DNA of 64,000 bases from Kitagawia praeruptora (taxonomy: Eukaryota > Streptophyta > Magnoliopsida > Apiales > Apiaceae). Made by a program: the position numbers and the translations under genes. Each line of letters begins with the position of its first letter. Positions within the stretch are counted from its first letter, which is position 1. Below are positions 1 through 10,904 of the stretch, piece after piece. The notes under the pieces are model-generated. The model was not told the DNA's origin and did no database searches. It saw nothing but the letters and a program-made list of their open reading frames with translations. The stretch is taken from NCBI GenBank assembly GCA_037693485.1, contig CM075351.1, positions 15,309,001-15,373,000 of the forward strand, in the 5' to 3' direction.

Positions 1-683
1 TATTCCTTAAAATTTCTCATATTCTTTTCTCTTACTAATCATTAAATATAGCTTTTTCTTCTCATCTTTATCCTTCTAAATCAATTCACTCACAGCTTTT
101 ACCATAGCTGCTTCATATACCCATATCACATATTCCCTTATCTAAAACACTACATCATTATATTCAAACAATTGTTTCAATCCCTGTTGAAATATTCAAG
201 CTCCTTCATCCTCCAATTCCATACATAATACCTTCATACTCTTCTTGTTTTGTCTCCATCTATAAAATCCACTCTATTTATCTCTTCTACACTCCTTCAA
301 TAGTCACAGCCTCTCTTGATTCCACCTATCCCAATGTGGTTTAGCTTAATAAAATTGCATATCCATGAAATATTTATTTATGAAAACAAAACAGTACATA
401 TCTGTACATATTCATATATATACACATATATATCTGCAGTTATATATATATGTATATTTATGGATACATAACTGTATATACTCAAATTTAACCCAACAAA
501 TAAATCATGGAAACACGTTTCCCTCATCCTAATTGATTCTACTACTACTAATGGCCATCGTGCCTCCACCCCACAACTCCTTGAAATCCTAATATATATA
601 AACCTATCGATTCCTTGGCTCCTAAACTCTCTCTTATATAGTCATAACTCCTCCTACACTCGTTCTAAGATTTATAACCTACT

Positions 684-695
684 GCTCTGATACCA
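684..695 (-). other. Primer binding site (tRNA-iMet type)
   Basis: The minus strand reads TGGTATCAGAGC, the 12-base complement of the 3' end of plant initiator tRNA-Met. It lies 3 bases inside the LTR edge at 699 and fixes the orientation of the element. Confidence 0.8.
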
Positions 696-1213
696 TTCTG
701 TAACGCCCCCAAATTCCCTACAGGAATCCAGGTCATTACACCTCTTGCGGAATATTCAATCAACTACTCATAATATAATCTACAACAATATTCATTAAAA
801 CTCCACATTTTACTCCACGCGTTATAGTTTAGAACAAGCACTCAATAGTTCCAAAATATATTACATCTCAAATTCACTTCCCAGAATCTCTAAAATACTA
901 TTACAACTCCAAAGTGCTAGATAATAAACATTATACAAATACCTTCCTAGACTGCACCCTCCTCAGAAGCTATAAAATTAACACGCTGAACCAATTGACT
1001 TCTCTTTTCCTTAATCACGGTTCGCCATACTAGTGCATGATCTGATTGCCACTGTTTATAATATTTAAATAGCAAGTATGAGCCAAAGAATGCCCAGCAA
1101 GTATATATAGATATCATATAATACAACAACAGCTCACTCAAAATATAGTTTTTACCATTCTATAATATATATACTTTTGAAAAAAAAAATCAGCTCGGAA
1201 ATTTTATAAATCT

Positions 1214-1496
1214 CGAAATACTACTCATATGAAAGAATAAATATATCTCAATAACTTCTCAAAATACTACTCATATAAAAAAATAAATATATCTTAATAA
1301 CTTCTCAAAATACTACTTGTATCAAAGAATAAATATATCTTAATAAATTCTCAAAATACTACTCGTATAAAAGAATAAATATATCTTAATAACTTCTCAA
1401 AATACTACTCGTATGAAAGAATAAATATATCTTAATAAATTCTCAAAATACTACTCGTATAAAAGAATAAATACATCTCAATGACTTCTCAAAACA
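1214..1496. repeat. Tandem array, 46-bp unit, about 6 copies
   Basis: The unit starts AAATACTACTC and ends near ACTTCTC. About six copies with a few substitutions each run head to tail inside the LTR. Confidence 0.8.
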
Positions 1497-1707
1497 CTCC
1501 TCATATAACTCAAAAATACTCCTCAGAACTGCTCAATTGATTTGAATACATAAAATTTACCAACTGCTCAGATCAACCCTCTAGTTAACAGAACCACAAA
1601 GGCATCGGTTAACCGTTTGGATGTCAAAGATTGGATTTCTGCTCATAACGCCTACTCAAGTAATGGATGATCAATCCATTGTCACTACTCGTTCTCTATC
1701 GATAGAA

Positions 1708-1867
1708 GGATGAGCCGACTTGCTCGGACCATCACCCTAATTTACTTCTCAGATTGGGTGAGCCGACTTGCTCGAACCATCACCCTAGTTTACTTCTCAG
1801 ATTGGGTGAGCCGACTTGCTCGGACCATCACCCTAGGATGAGCCGACTTGCTCGGACCATCATCCTA
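1708..1867. repeat. Tandem array, about 49-bp unit, 3.5 copies
   Basis: The repeated core is GAGCCGACTTGCTCG followed by ACCATCACCCTA. Three units are full length, and a shorter copy without the TTTACTTCTCAGATTGG spacer ends the array. Confidence 0.75.
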
Positions 1868-2067
1868 AATACTCCTCAATTGGGCCGGTGCGTTACTCCG
1901 GTCACTTTTGTTGTTAAAAGCAATAAATCACAACTTTATGTATATAACCCCACTCTTAAATATAAATATTCTGTAGTATGAAAATATCATTAAATATATC
2001 TTTATCATCTCTTTTATGAAAACGAATGAAGTATCTCAATACACGTACCAACTCGTGAAATAAATTT

Positions 2068-2153
2068 CAACACCTCGTATAATAATTTCAACACCTCGTA
2101 TAATAATTTCAACACCTCGTATAACAATTTCAACACCTCGTATAATAATTTAT
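2068..2153. repeat. Tandem array, 21-bp unit, 4 copies
   Basis: Four nearly identical copies of a unit with core TTTCAACACCTCGTATAA lie in the same LTR. Confidence 0.8.
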
Positions 2154-3224
2154 TCGGATAACAGCTCAAAAATAATATATAGGTATGTAAATTGCATGAA
2201 TAAAAATCTGGTATAAATCACTAGAAAGAATACTTGATTTTGTATATCGAAAACTCAATCAGCATACTTTTGAATTTCAAAATATAAATACTCCGAAAGA
2301 TGAAGTAAGAATTAGTAAACTTGCCTGGTTTTGCGGTACCATACTCCAACTTGCTCCACGTCTCTGATTTATTGACATTTCACCTTCTCGGGCCCAGTTC
2401 AGCTATTATTTAACTCAACTTCTGATCACCTTTCAATCAACTTCTATTCACCGTTATATAATACTTATGCACATCTACAACTTTCGTTCTTTAAGCTTTT
2501 CCAAACGAATCTCCTAACTCATCCGAAATCCTACCCCAAAATGCCTCCTCGAATAATTCCAAAACTCAACATTTTTACACGAAATCTTTTCCATTTTTAA
2601 ATCTCACAATAATTTAATAATAATCCGATTTTTAGCTTCCAAAATAATCTGGTCCAATCTGGTTCATCAAAATAATCCTTAATTTAAATAAATAAATCCT
2701 CGAGACAATAATTAATCCTTGAATTAAATAAATAAATCCTCAAGACAACAATTAATCCGATTTACTCAATTTAAAACCATAAAAAATTATTCCACTTTAA
2801 TACCCTCATCATTTTAAATACCTCTTTTATCAATGAATTAAGTCTCTAAATTATGTCCCAATAGTTACAAAATATTTCTATTTAATTGCTAATAATTACT
2901 CTTAAAATTAGCTCTTATAAATTCTCTAAAATTCCCTAATTTAATTAATATTAATCTCACAACAAAAATATTCAATTATCCATTTTCATTCACAATAAAT
3001 CCATCATTACTATTAAATAACTAAATTAATCAATTATTCCATTTTTAGTAAATTATTTATTCCAATTGTTTTAAATAACAATCCATTTAATTATATCCCG
3101 ATTATAACATACGATCCTAAATTTGGTACGTCATTATTACATTATTAGTCTAACATCAACGTGGGACCCACCTGTTGGACCCACCTGTGGGACCCAACTA
3201 CATCACAACCACTGTTCGACCTCC

Positions 3225-3360
3225 CCTTCCTTGTTCTCTCTTGCAATCTCTCCATCAATCTCTCTCTCGTTCTCAGTCTCTCGTCGTCTCTCTCTCTGAG
3301 TCTCTCTCTCTCCCTCTCTCGACTCTCTCTGCATCTCTCATTATCTCTCCCCCCTCTCTG

Positions 3361-3392
<32 letters not shown>

Positions 3393-3775
3393 GCCTGTTC
3401 TCTCCCACCACCACTCTCTTCTTATCTTTCCCTTATCTCTCCCTCTAGTCCTCTCCCGTATCTCTCTCGATTTCTCCCTCTCGACCAAGGTCGAACCCCC
3501 CCTCGACCTCTCTGATTTCAACCACAACCCAACAAACAATCAATTTCTCTCTGCACTCTCTATCTATCCCTCTCTCTGTCGTACCTCCGCCTCCCTCTCT
3601 TCTCTCTTGCGATTCAAACACCCCACCTCTCCGAATCAATCTCTCTCCACAACAATCTCTCCTCTCTCGACTTCCTCTCTTCTCTCCTTTCTCTCTTTCG
3701 TCTCTCTCTTAATCTCTCAATCTCGTCTCCCTCGTCCCTCCTTCATTTCCCGACACCACCCACACAACAGCCTCC
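3225..3775. repeat. TC-rich low-complexity tract
   Basis: About 550 bases consist mostly of C and T on the plus strand, with (CT)n runs, the longest near 3366-3393. Long open frames here (for example 3175-3783, rich in Ser and Leu) are by-products of the repeat and are not called as genes. Confidence 0.85.
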
Positions 3776-4540
3776 CCTTATAACTCCCTGACAACAACGA
3801 CAACAAAGCCTCCTCCTTTAATCCGATTTAACCACCAATTGGTATTAACACAGTCAACAAACAACCCGATTATAAGTATTAACCGAACCTGATGCTCTGT
3901 TTGTGTAGAAATAAAAATAGTCTGGGTATTAGTTTTGGTTTCTCTGTGTTTGTACTTGGTTTATATCGATATCAACATTAACTGGGTGCGTGTCTGTGTA
4001 TATGTTTATATGAGGTCGAGCTTTGGTTTGTAAATATGACTGAGTATTGCTATTAAGGACAGGAAAATGATGTCTCAATTTTGTGTCTGTATAAAATGAA
4101 TATAAGACCCGATTTTTTCTGGTTAGTGGAATAAAAAGGAACAAACGTGAGAATTAAAAATTATAATGGTGGAACAAAACATGGGAGACAAGGCATGATG
4201 GAGTACTTAGTGCTCCAGGAATTAAGCCAAATGCTTAACGACAATCAGTAATAATAATCTCGTTTCTCCTCGGATGGCTAATTAAAACGAGACTCTAATT
4301 TCGTTTCATAAAATAAATTCGATCCAAAACTAAAATCTTATTTTTAATAAATTTCCTAATTTATTAAATACCAAATAAATACTGTTAAATAGATTTAATA
4401 TAATATTTTCTTACATATTAATATACAAAATTTTGAAATTTTACCAAAACGCGCTAATTAAAATATATTTGTGCATCGCTCTTAATTAAAATTTAATTAT
4501 CGAGTAGAAAAAAATTGTTCGAAAATTCGCGGATATTACA

Positions 4541-4723
4541 CGTACCAAACACATAGATATTCGACATCACTTTCTTCGTGATCATGTCAATAAAGGTGAT
4601 ATTATTATGGACCATATTGATACGAAAAATAATGTCGCCGACATATTCACGAAACCATTACATTCCGAAAGATTCGCTAAATTGCGATTACTTTTAGGAA
4701 TGTTGGATTGTCCAAATAATTAA
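4541..4723 (+). pseudogene. Copia RNase H C-terminal fragment
   Basis: An open frame of 60 codons ending in TAA encodes the last part of a Ty1/copia polyprotein. Visible family motifs are TKHIDIRHHF, the segment around VADIFTKPL, and a closing GMLDC. RNase H in copia elements degrades the RNA of the RNA-DNA hybrid during reverse transcription. The frame is cut at its left end by the LTR at 4540, so the rest of pol lies beyond the window or is lost. The downstream region to about 22.25 kb appears to belong to the same element. Confidence 0.85.
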
Positions 4724-5712
4724 ATGTAGTTTTTCTCTATATTTAATTATAACTGAAATTGAAATATAAATCGTGTGATTTTCTAGTCAACGCACTCAAG
4801 CTTATTGTGTGAGCGGATTTGTTTAAAAATTCAGATTTCTCTGCAATAAATTTGTTTAAAAATAGACATTAATATGTTTTGTCTATGTTTTGGCTAAAAA
4901 CCATATTGAAATATTTCAATACGAATAAAATTTAATTAGTTTTAATTTTTTCATGGCCTTGAAATGATGTTGTTTCAAAACTCGGAGCAAAAATATAAAA
5001 ACTAATTAAGTATGTGATCTTAAAATTTAGCATTCAATTTTAAAATTTGAATCTAAATTTTATTTTGCTAGAAATTATATTTCTGTGGTTTTAGCATTAT
5101 TATATCTTTATTTACAGAATTTTGTATTTAAAGATTTTTTTTAAAATCACTAAAATGATTTTTAGAAAATCAGAAATGATTTTTCAGCTGAATTGGTTCA
5201 TATCCTTCAATCTCAGCCGTTGATCTCTAAACCCTACGATCTCAGCCATTCAAATTGTATCACATATATACTGCAGTTTGTACGGACAATCTCAGTTGTT
5301 CTCTCTCGCCTCTCTTGTCTCTCTCGAACCCTAAAACGGCGATTTGCCGATTTCGTTAGATTCCGACTTCATTTATTAAAATGAATCACATATTCGAGAT
5401 CCTCTCACCAAGATACACCTCTTTATGGTTTTAGTTCTCATTCTTTGTATCATGAATTCGAATCCTCTCAAACCTTAGAATCTATTTGTTTCAATTAGGC
5501 TTCAATTCGATGAAGTTTTGATTGATTCAAATCTTATTCGCTCTTGATATGATGTTCTCAACATCATATATCAAAAGCCCTCTGTTTTGATTCCGTGTTT
5601 TTCAAACCCTAGCTTTTGATTTCTTTAATTCACTGATTTATATGCATGTTCTAACATTTTTGTTTAGTGATTCAGTGACTTCGAGATATCCAGTGTTGAA
5701 TCTATGAGATTT
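4724..5712 (+). other. Noncoding region of the copia element, downstream of pol
   Basis: This is AT-rich sequence between the pol stop codon and the gypsy insertion. It includes a repeated CTCAGCC(G/A)TT motif near 5210-5250 and a CT-rich patch near 5295-5330. No gene is supported. With the gypsy element removed it would join directly to 13754 and lead to the env-like ORF. Confidence 0.5.
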
Positions 5713-6859
5713 TGATAAGTGGATTTTATATCCACTTGGAGCATTCTAAATCGGTTTAAATTGATTGTTTTGGACTCAAGTTTGTGTAGTTTTGATGTGT
5801 TTTGCTTAGTTGTGCAGATTTACGAGAATGTTGATTAAGGTGGATGCTTCTATCGTTTTTGGAGAATTAATTGATTAAAATTCGGATTTCTGAGAAGGGT
5901 TGCGCAGTCTACACTGTTTTGGCCATATCTGGAGTTCTAGAAGTCCGTTTGAGACCCGTAAGCAGTCCACACGAAGCTAACGAGATTCTCTATCATTCTA
6001 AAGTGGTCCAGAGGTCCAATTACGATTAGAACATTCCAGAATATCTGAAGAAAAGTCAGCCACGAATTTTCCTTAAAAACAAACTCAGTTTAGGAAACGT
6101 ATTTTGCAGAAATTCTATTATAATTTTGTTTTGGTATTTTCTTGCTGGGCAAGACTTTTAGAGCCTATATAAACACATCTAGGGTATTATTTTATAGACA
6201 GAAAAATATATTACGCAGACAAATTTGTAAACACTTTCTTATGTGTAACTAAATCTCTAATCTGAGGATTGGGTAGTATTCTTTGGTATTCATGTGTGTT
6301 TAATTATTTGTGATTTTCTTGCTTTGCTGATCTGTTATTGAGGGCTTAACACAATTAGGGGCGTCATGAACCTTTGATTGGATTTTAGGGATTGTAATAA
6401 CTTGGAAAAGGAGTTGCAATTTTAGTACAAGATTTAACAGACATAACTCGAATATTTGATTGGAAGATTAATAGGAGAGTTGTGAGACTTATAATTCTTG
6501 GTGCGTAATAGTTTATGATTGTACTTTGATTATATCATGGAAGTGACAATTAAGGTGTAGTTGTAGACATTATATTGTATCTTGGAAGGGAACATTATAA
6601 CCTTAGAAGATTTATTTTCAGCAGGGTAAGAACGTAGACGTCACATAGACATTGAATGTGCATTGAAACCAAGTGAAGAACCCCAGTTCTTGGATTGTTT
6701 TCCTCATATATTTTATTCTCGATTGATAATTAGTTTAATTTAGTTTATAAACAAACCAAATATTCTTCTACACTTATAAATTGTGAGAGATAAGATACTT
6801 GAACTTGATATTACATTCAGTCCTTCCCTGCGAACGAACAAACAAAAATACTATTAACA
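5713..6859 (+). repeat. 5' LTR (1147 bp)
   Basis: It begins TGATAAGTGG and ends ATTAACA. It matches the 3' LTR closely but lacks about 111 bp that the 3' LTR has near 13018-13128. A TATA-like CTATATAAAC lies at about 6165-6174. Confidence 0.9.
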
Positions 6860-6862
6860 AAT

Positions 6863-6880
6863 TGGCGCCGCTGCCGGGGA
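6863..6880 (+). other. Primer binding site (tRNA-Asp type)
   Basis: TGGCGCCGCTGCCGGGGA matches the complement of the plant tRNA-Asp 3' end with one mismatch and starts 3 bases after the LTR. This site is common in Athila-like gypsy elements. Confidence 0.8.
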
Positions 6881-6973
6881 AGACAGTATATTTGAGTTTA
6901 GGTTAATTGTTTCTTATTGTTTAGATTTTAATTGGTTCCACAAGTTGTTTTGTTGGTGATTTTCAGGTGTATG

Positions 6974-8239
6974 CGACGTTCATCTTGCGCTAGAAAATTG
7001 GAATTTGACCCTGAAATCGAGCGTACTTTGAGAAAAATCAGAAAAGAGAAAGCTAAGATGGGAGATGCGGAAAATCAAGTTGTTAATGTTGATCAGACTT
7101 CTATCTGGGACCATGAGACACCGAATCCTGCTAATTGCATGTACAAAACTCCATAGATTGGTGCAACCCAGTTCAACATTAATCCGAGCTTAATACAGAT
7201 GATCAGCAATCAAGCTTTTGAAGGAGACATTGAACTAGAGGATCCACACAGACATCTAGAGCGTTTCGTGCAGATGTGTGGCTCATTCAGAATCAATGGT
7301 GTTACGAGTGATCATATTCGTCTCCATATGTTTCCCTACTCTATTAAGGGAAGAGCTTTGGAATGGTTTCAGCAACTTCTAAACACTACGGTTGCTACAT
7401 GGGATAGTCTTTCTACTGCATTCTTGTCCAATTATTATCCTTCTGACAAAACGCAACAATTAAGGACTATGATTATGAGTTTTAAAGCACAACCGGGTGA
7501 AGGTCTATATCAGGCATGGGAGAGATTCAAGGTACTATTGAGGAAGTGTCCACATCACGGCTTAGAAGATTGGCAGATCATTAGTACTTTTTATGGGGCC
7601 ATGAATGCAGATATTCGTTTGAGTTTGGATGTGGCTGCTGGTGGAAATTTCAAGAAGGCACCAACTACACAGGCTAAAGCACTCCTTGAGGAATTGGCAT
7701 CTAATAATTATTCATGGGCACCTAGTGGGACGAGCTCAGCAAAAGCAGCACAAGAATATTAGATGATCAACATGCTGGCTCAAAAATTGGATACTCTAAC
7801 TCAGGAGGTACGAGGACAAAGGGTAAATTTGAATGCTATTTCTTCACCTATGGAAGGGTATAATGATTATGGTGCTAGTCAGAACTCTTATGTGCAACAA
7901 TTTCCAGAAGAAGCATCTTTTATTCAGGGAAGACAGCCGTGGCCTGTTCAGAATAACTCCTACTACAATCCGAATCAAAGGCCAAACAACAATCTTTCTT
8001 ACAGTAATAATCATGCGGCTAATCCTTCTTATTCATTTCCAAGGCAGAATCAACCTCCTGGTTTTCAGTCACGACCACCGTATCAAGCACAGCAGTAGTA
8101 TCAACCTCCGCCAAAGAAAGAACCTGCTGATTGGGAGGTTGCACTAAATAAAATAATGCAAGGAACCTCTGGGGCATTGGCTAATTTAGAATCAAGAATA
8201 GATCAGATGGCATCATCTCAAAAGATGCTAGAAACATAA
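6974..8239 (+). pseudogene. Gypsy gag, broken by in-frame stops
   Basis: Gag forms the particle that packages element RNA. One frame runs from about 6974 into the protease frame and is interrupted by stops at 7154 (TAG), 7760 (TAG), 8096 (TAG) and 8237 (TAA). The retrotransposon gag domain is clear at 7199-7740, with motifs KGRALEWFQ, TWDSL, FLSNYYP and QAWERFK. The C-terminal part is rich in Asn, Gln, Pro and Tyr, and no CCHC zinc knuckle is visible. The first Met is not certain; 6974 (MRRSSC) is one choice and 6932 another. Three of the four stops are TAG. Confidence 0.8.
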
Positions 8240-8260
8240 ATTGGACAGATTGCCTCAAAA

Positions 8261-9304
8261 ATGGGTGTTCGTGAGCAAGGATCACTTCCAAGTCAACCCG
8301 ACCAGAATGGTAAGGAACAATGCAAATCAATTACTTTGAGGAGCAGAAAAGAGTTGCCCGAGGTTGAGGCTCTTGAGCCTAAAGAGAGAGATGCTGAAAA
8401 AGAAAATGAGATAGTAGAGATTGATGCAGAAAAGTCAGAAAAAATAGATGAAGAGAAGAAGGAAGAAGAACCAGAAAAGCCATATATTCCTCCACCACCT
8501 TATGTTCCTCCTATTCCATTTCCACAGAGACTTCATAACAGGCAGTTAGAGAAGCAGTACGAGAAGTTCTTGACTATGTTCCGGCAGTTGCATGTCAATA
8601 TTCCTTTGGCTGAAGCTTTGAATCAAATGCCACTTTATGCTAAATTTCTTAAGGAGATGTTGACAAAGAAGAGGAAACTTGAGGATGCAGAAACCATTGC
8701 TCTTAATGCGGAATGCAGTGCAGTCATCCAAAAGGCCATTCCTCAAAAATTGAAAGATCCGGGAAGTTTTTCTTTGCCTTGCACTATTGGAAATATGGAG
8801 AACATGAAAGCCTTATGTGACTTGGGGGCTAGTGTGAGTTTGATGCCATATTCAATTTGCAAACGACTTGGTCTTGGGGAGCTTAAAAAGACACGGATTT
8901 CACTTCAGTTGGCGGATCGTTCTGTTAAGTATCCGTTGGGGGTCATTGAAGATGTGGTTGTCAAAGTGGATAAATTTGTCATTCCTAGCGATTTCGTGGT
9001 GTTAGAGATGGATGAAGATGTTGAGATACCCATTATCTTGGGAAGGCCATTCTTGGCTACTGCTGGCACTACTATCGATGTTAAAGCTGGAAAATTGACA
9101 TTGAATGTTGGCAAGGACAAAGTGGAATTTGATCTGAACAAAGCAATGAGGATGCCTCCTTTTGGAGCAACTTGTTTTACTGTTGACATAGTTGATGAAA
9201 TTGTGCAGCTCAAAAATGAACACTTCGTAGGAGCAGAACGGGTGTTAGATGATGTAGTAGAAGAAGAAGATCAGAATGTCACCTTAATGTGTTCAAGGCC
9301 ATGA
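8261..9304 (+). CDS. Gypsy gag C-terminus and aspartic protease
   Basis: This 347-codon open frame is in phase with gag and separated from it by the TAA at 8237. A charged Glu/Lys-rich stretch (about residues 30-75) leads to a Pro-rich segment (PYIPPPPYVPPIPFPQR), then to the retropepsin-like domain. The catalytic Asp lies in CDLGASVSLMP at about residue 187 and the conserved IILGRPFL at about 252-259. Proteases of this kind cut the retrotransposon polyprotein. The protease itself looks intact, but the stops upstream mean the original polyprotein cannot be made in one piece. The first Met is simply the first after the stop. Confidence 0.8.
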   Translation: MGVREQGSLPSQPDQNGKEQCKSITLRSRKELPEVEALEPKERDAEKENEIVEIDAEKSEKIDEEKKEEEPEKPYIPPPPYVPPIPFPQRLHNRQLEKQYEKFLTMFRQLHVNIPLAEALNQMPLYAKFLKEMLTKKRKLEDAETIALNAECSAVIQKAIPQKLKDPGSFSLPCTIGNMENMKALCDLGASVSLMPYSICKRLGLGELKKTRISLQLADRSVKYPLGVIEDVVVKVDKFVIPSDFVVLEMDEDVEIPIILGRPFLATAGTTIDVKAGKLTLNVGKDKVEFDLNKAMRMPPFGATCFTVDIVDEIVQLKNEHFVGAERVLDDVVEEEDQNVTLMCSRP

Positions 9305-9789
9305 AATTACCGACAGAGGATGAAGAGTGTTGCAGTGTGGAAATAGTTGATACGGGTCAGAGAAAGAAGTTTGATCAGTTATTGAGCGAAAAATCTGACA
9401 TGCATGTGATAAAGCATCCCATCAGTGATTCCATTGACGGTTCTTCGATTCGAGATCTTTCGAGTGTCAAGCTTGGAAAACTTCCACCACATTTGAGATA
9501 TGTCCTTTTGAATAATGAGCTAGTGATTTTTGAAGAGGGGCATGATAACGTGTTGCGAAGATGAAAAACCGATGATAAGGAAGAAGAAATTTTTGTTCAG
9601 CCGGTTGAGTCGGAGAAGCATCTTAGTGGTGTGAAGAAGAAAAAGAAGAAAATTTTGCCGTTGGGTAGTAAAATCAAGTTGAAATCTGATGGAAGAGATT
9701 TGTGGAAAGCAAGCAACCATGATGTCAACGTTCGTATAAATGGTCTTTCTGTTGAGGATGGTTCAGTTATTCTTTTGAAACCGCCATGA
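9289..9789 (+). pseudogene. Frame downstream of protease, no RT
   Basis: This frame is shifted relative to protease (it overlaps the last 16 bases of the 8261-9304 ORF). It is open to a TGA at 9562-9564 and continues in the same phase to a TGA at 9787-9789. The motif LPPHLRYVLL resembles the segment just before reverse transcriptase in Athila-like elements, but no RT follows. Instead comes a Lys-rich run and a tail ending near VILLKPP. I read this as a pol frame lost by internal deletion, with a tail of unknown origin. Confidence 0.5.
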
Positions 9790-9800
9790 GTTGAGGAAGT

Positions 9801-9847
9801 AACGTCAAGCTATTGACGTTAAAAGAGCGCTTCGTGGGAGGCAACCC
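9801..9847 (+). other. Hairpin and GCGCTT...GGAGGCAACCC motif
   Basis: AACGTCAAGCTATTGACGTT (9801-9820) is a perfect 8-bp stem with a 4-base loop. It is followed 6 bases later by GCGCTTCGTGGGAGGCAACC. From memory, a very similar motif follows the coding region in other plant gypsy elements. Its role is unknown; an RNA structure is inferred. Confidence 0.55.
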
Positions 9848-9918
9848 ATGCATTAGTGTAAAAAAAAAAATTTGAGTGTTTTTTTTAAAAAAAAAAAAAT
9901 CGAGCAGGCTGCAGCCCT

Positions 9919-10043
9919 GTAACGCAGGCTGCGCCTGCGTTACTGCTTTAAGGGCAGTTTGCGGCTCTGTAACGCAGGCTGCGCCTGCGTTACTGCCTCC
10001 CGCGTAGTCTGCGCATGGGAAACGCATGTTGCACCTGCGTGAC
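9919..10043 (+). repeat. Three tandem GC-rich hairpins, about 50-bp period
   Basis: The first two copies (9919-9943 and 9969-9993) are identical, with 10-bp perfect arms GTAACGCAGG and CCTGCGTTAC around a 5-base loop. A third copy (about 10018-10043) is degenerate. The block stands out as GC-rich in an AT-rich element. Confidence 0.8.
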
Positions 10044-10488
10044 AGCTTTCAGAACGTTTTTTCCCCCGAATTTTTGTGTTTTAACCTACAAATCCAACCC
10101 CAAATTCAATCCTAACTCAAATTCTTTCAATCCCTAATTCCTATATCTATTCTAGATCAATTCCAAACCTCTCAAATCTCTCCAACACTCTAAATTTTTA
10201 TATCAAACCTATCCATCATCTTTTATATATACCCACCTATACATACAAATCTAATTCCTCTTCTATTTATTTAAATCTCTAAAAATTCAATTCTAAAGAG
10301 GAATTAATTGCAAGTTCACCTCTTCGATTCGTATTGGGTAAATCTTTTTCTCTAATTTTATTTTTATTACGAATTTGTGTTCTTGTAAATTGGGGATTAT
10401 GTATAATTCTTGGAATTTGGGCTATTTTTGGTGTGATATTGCTTGGTAATTATTGGTGGAGCTTCTTGTGAGTTGGGTATTGATTCTT

Positions 10489-10644
10489 ATGGCTCCTAAG
10501 CATGGGAGAGGTGATGCTAGTGTTGCTAAATTTTTATCTTTGACGGCGGAGGTTGAATTTAATCGGTTGTTGTCAAGGCCGATAGCTAAAGAAAGGGGAT
10601 TTTTGCCGAACAAGCATGTTGAGTTGCGATGGGGAAGGATGTAA
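10489..10644 (+). pseudogene. Short ORF, start of a plant transposon-type protein
   Basis: An open frame from 10489 begins MAPKHGRGD, continues through EFNRLLSRPIAKERGFLP and stops at 10642. The segment FNRLL..PI.KERGF resembles the start of the 'putative plant transposon protein' domain often encoded after pol in Athila-like elements. Only about 50 residues remain before the stop, so this is probably a remnant. The assignment is from recollection of the motif. Confidence 0.4.
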
Positions 10645-10904
10645 GGCGCCTTGTAGGTATATTTTCTGCTATCTCTTGTATTTACTTCCATTCAATGCGG
10701 ACATTGAATATTTTAAGTTTGGGGGTGGTTTGAGGGATTAGTAGTTGTTGTTGTATTATTTGTTCATGTAGGATTTCATTTTTTGCATATTAGTAGTAGT
10801 AAATTATGCATATATGTTCGTGTTATCTACGTTTGTTCCATATAGGACATTCTGTTTTTATGTTCGTATTTCATGTGAGTTCATAATAGTTTGCATGTGC
10901 ACCC

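Larger units (their letters stand above)
1..4540 (-). mobile_element. LTR retrotransposon, minus strand, 5' part only
   Basis: Read on the minus strand, a long LTR (4540 down to 699) is followed by a tRNA-iMet-type primer binding site and then by leader or internal sequence that runs off the window at base 1. The plus strand from 1 to 683 is AT-rich, with TA-rich stretches near 410-470 and no credible coding region. The right edge at 4540 cuts a copia RNase H reading frame, so this element inserted into a copia element. The duplicate of the target bases CGTAC (4541-4545) should lie beyond the left edge. The superfamily is not decided because no pol is visible. The LTR ends resemble those of some gypsy elements. 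Confidence 0.7.
699..4540 (-). repeat. 5' LTR (3842 bp) of the minus-strand retrotransposon
   Basis: On the minus strand the LTR begins TGTAATATCC at 4540 and ends GGGGGCGTTACA at 699, the TG...CA form expected of LTRs. A primer binding site follows 3 bases further on. At 3.84 kb it is long. It contains three separate tandem arrays and a 550-bp pyrimidine-rich block, listed separately. I see no coding potential beyond low-complexity ORFs. Confidence 0.65.

Noticed and set aside
3161..3783. Overlapping long ORFs on both strands, rich in Ser/Leu or Arg/Glu
   Set aside because: They arise from the TC-rich repeat and show no domain or codon pattern of a real gene.
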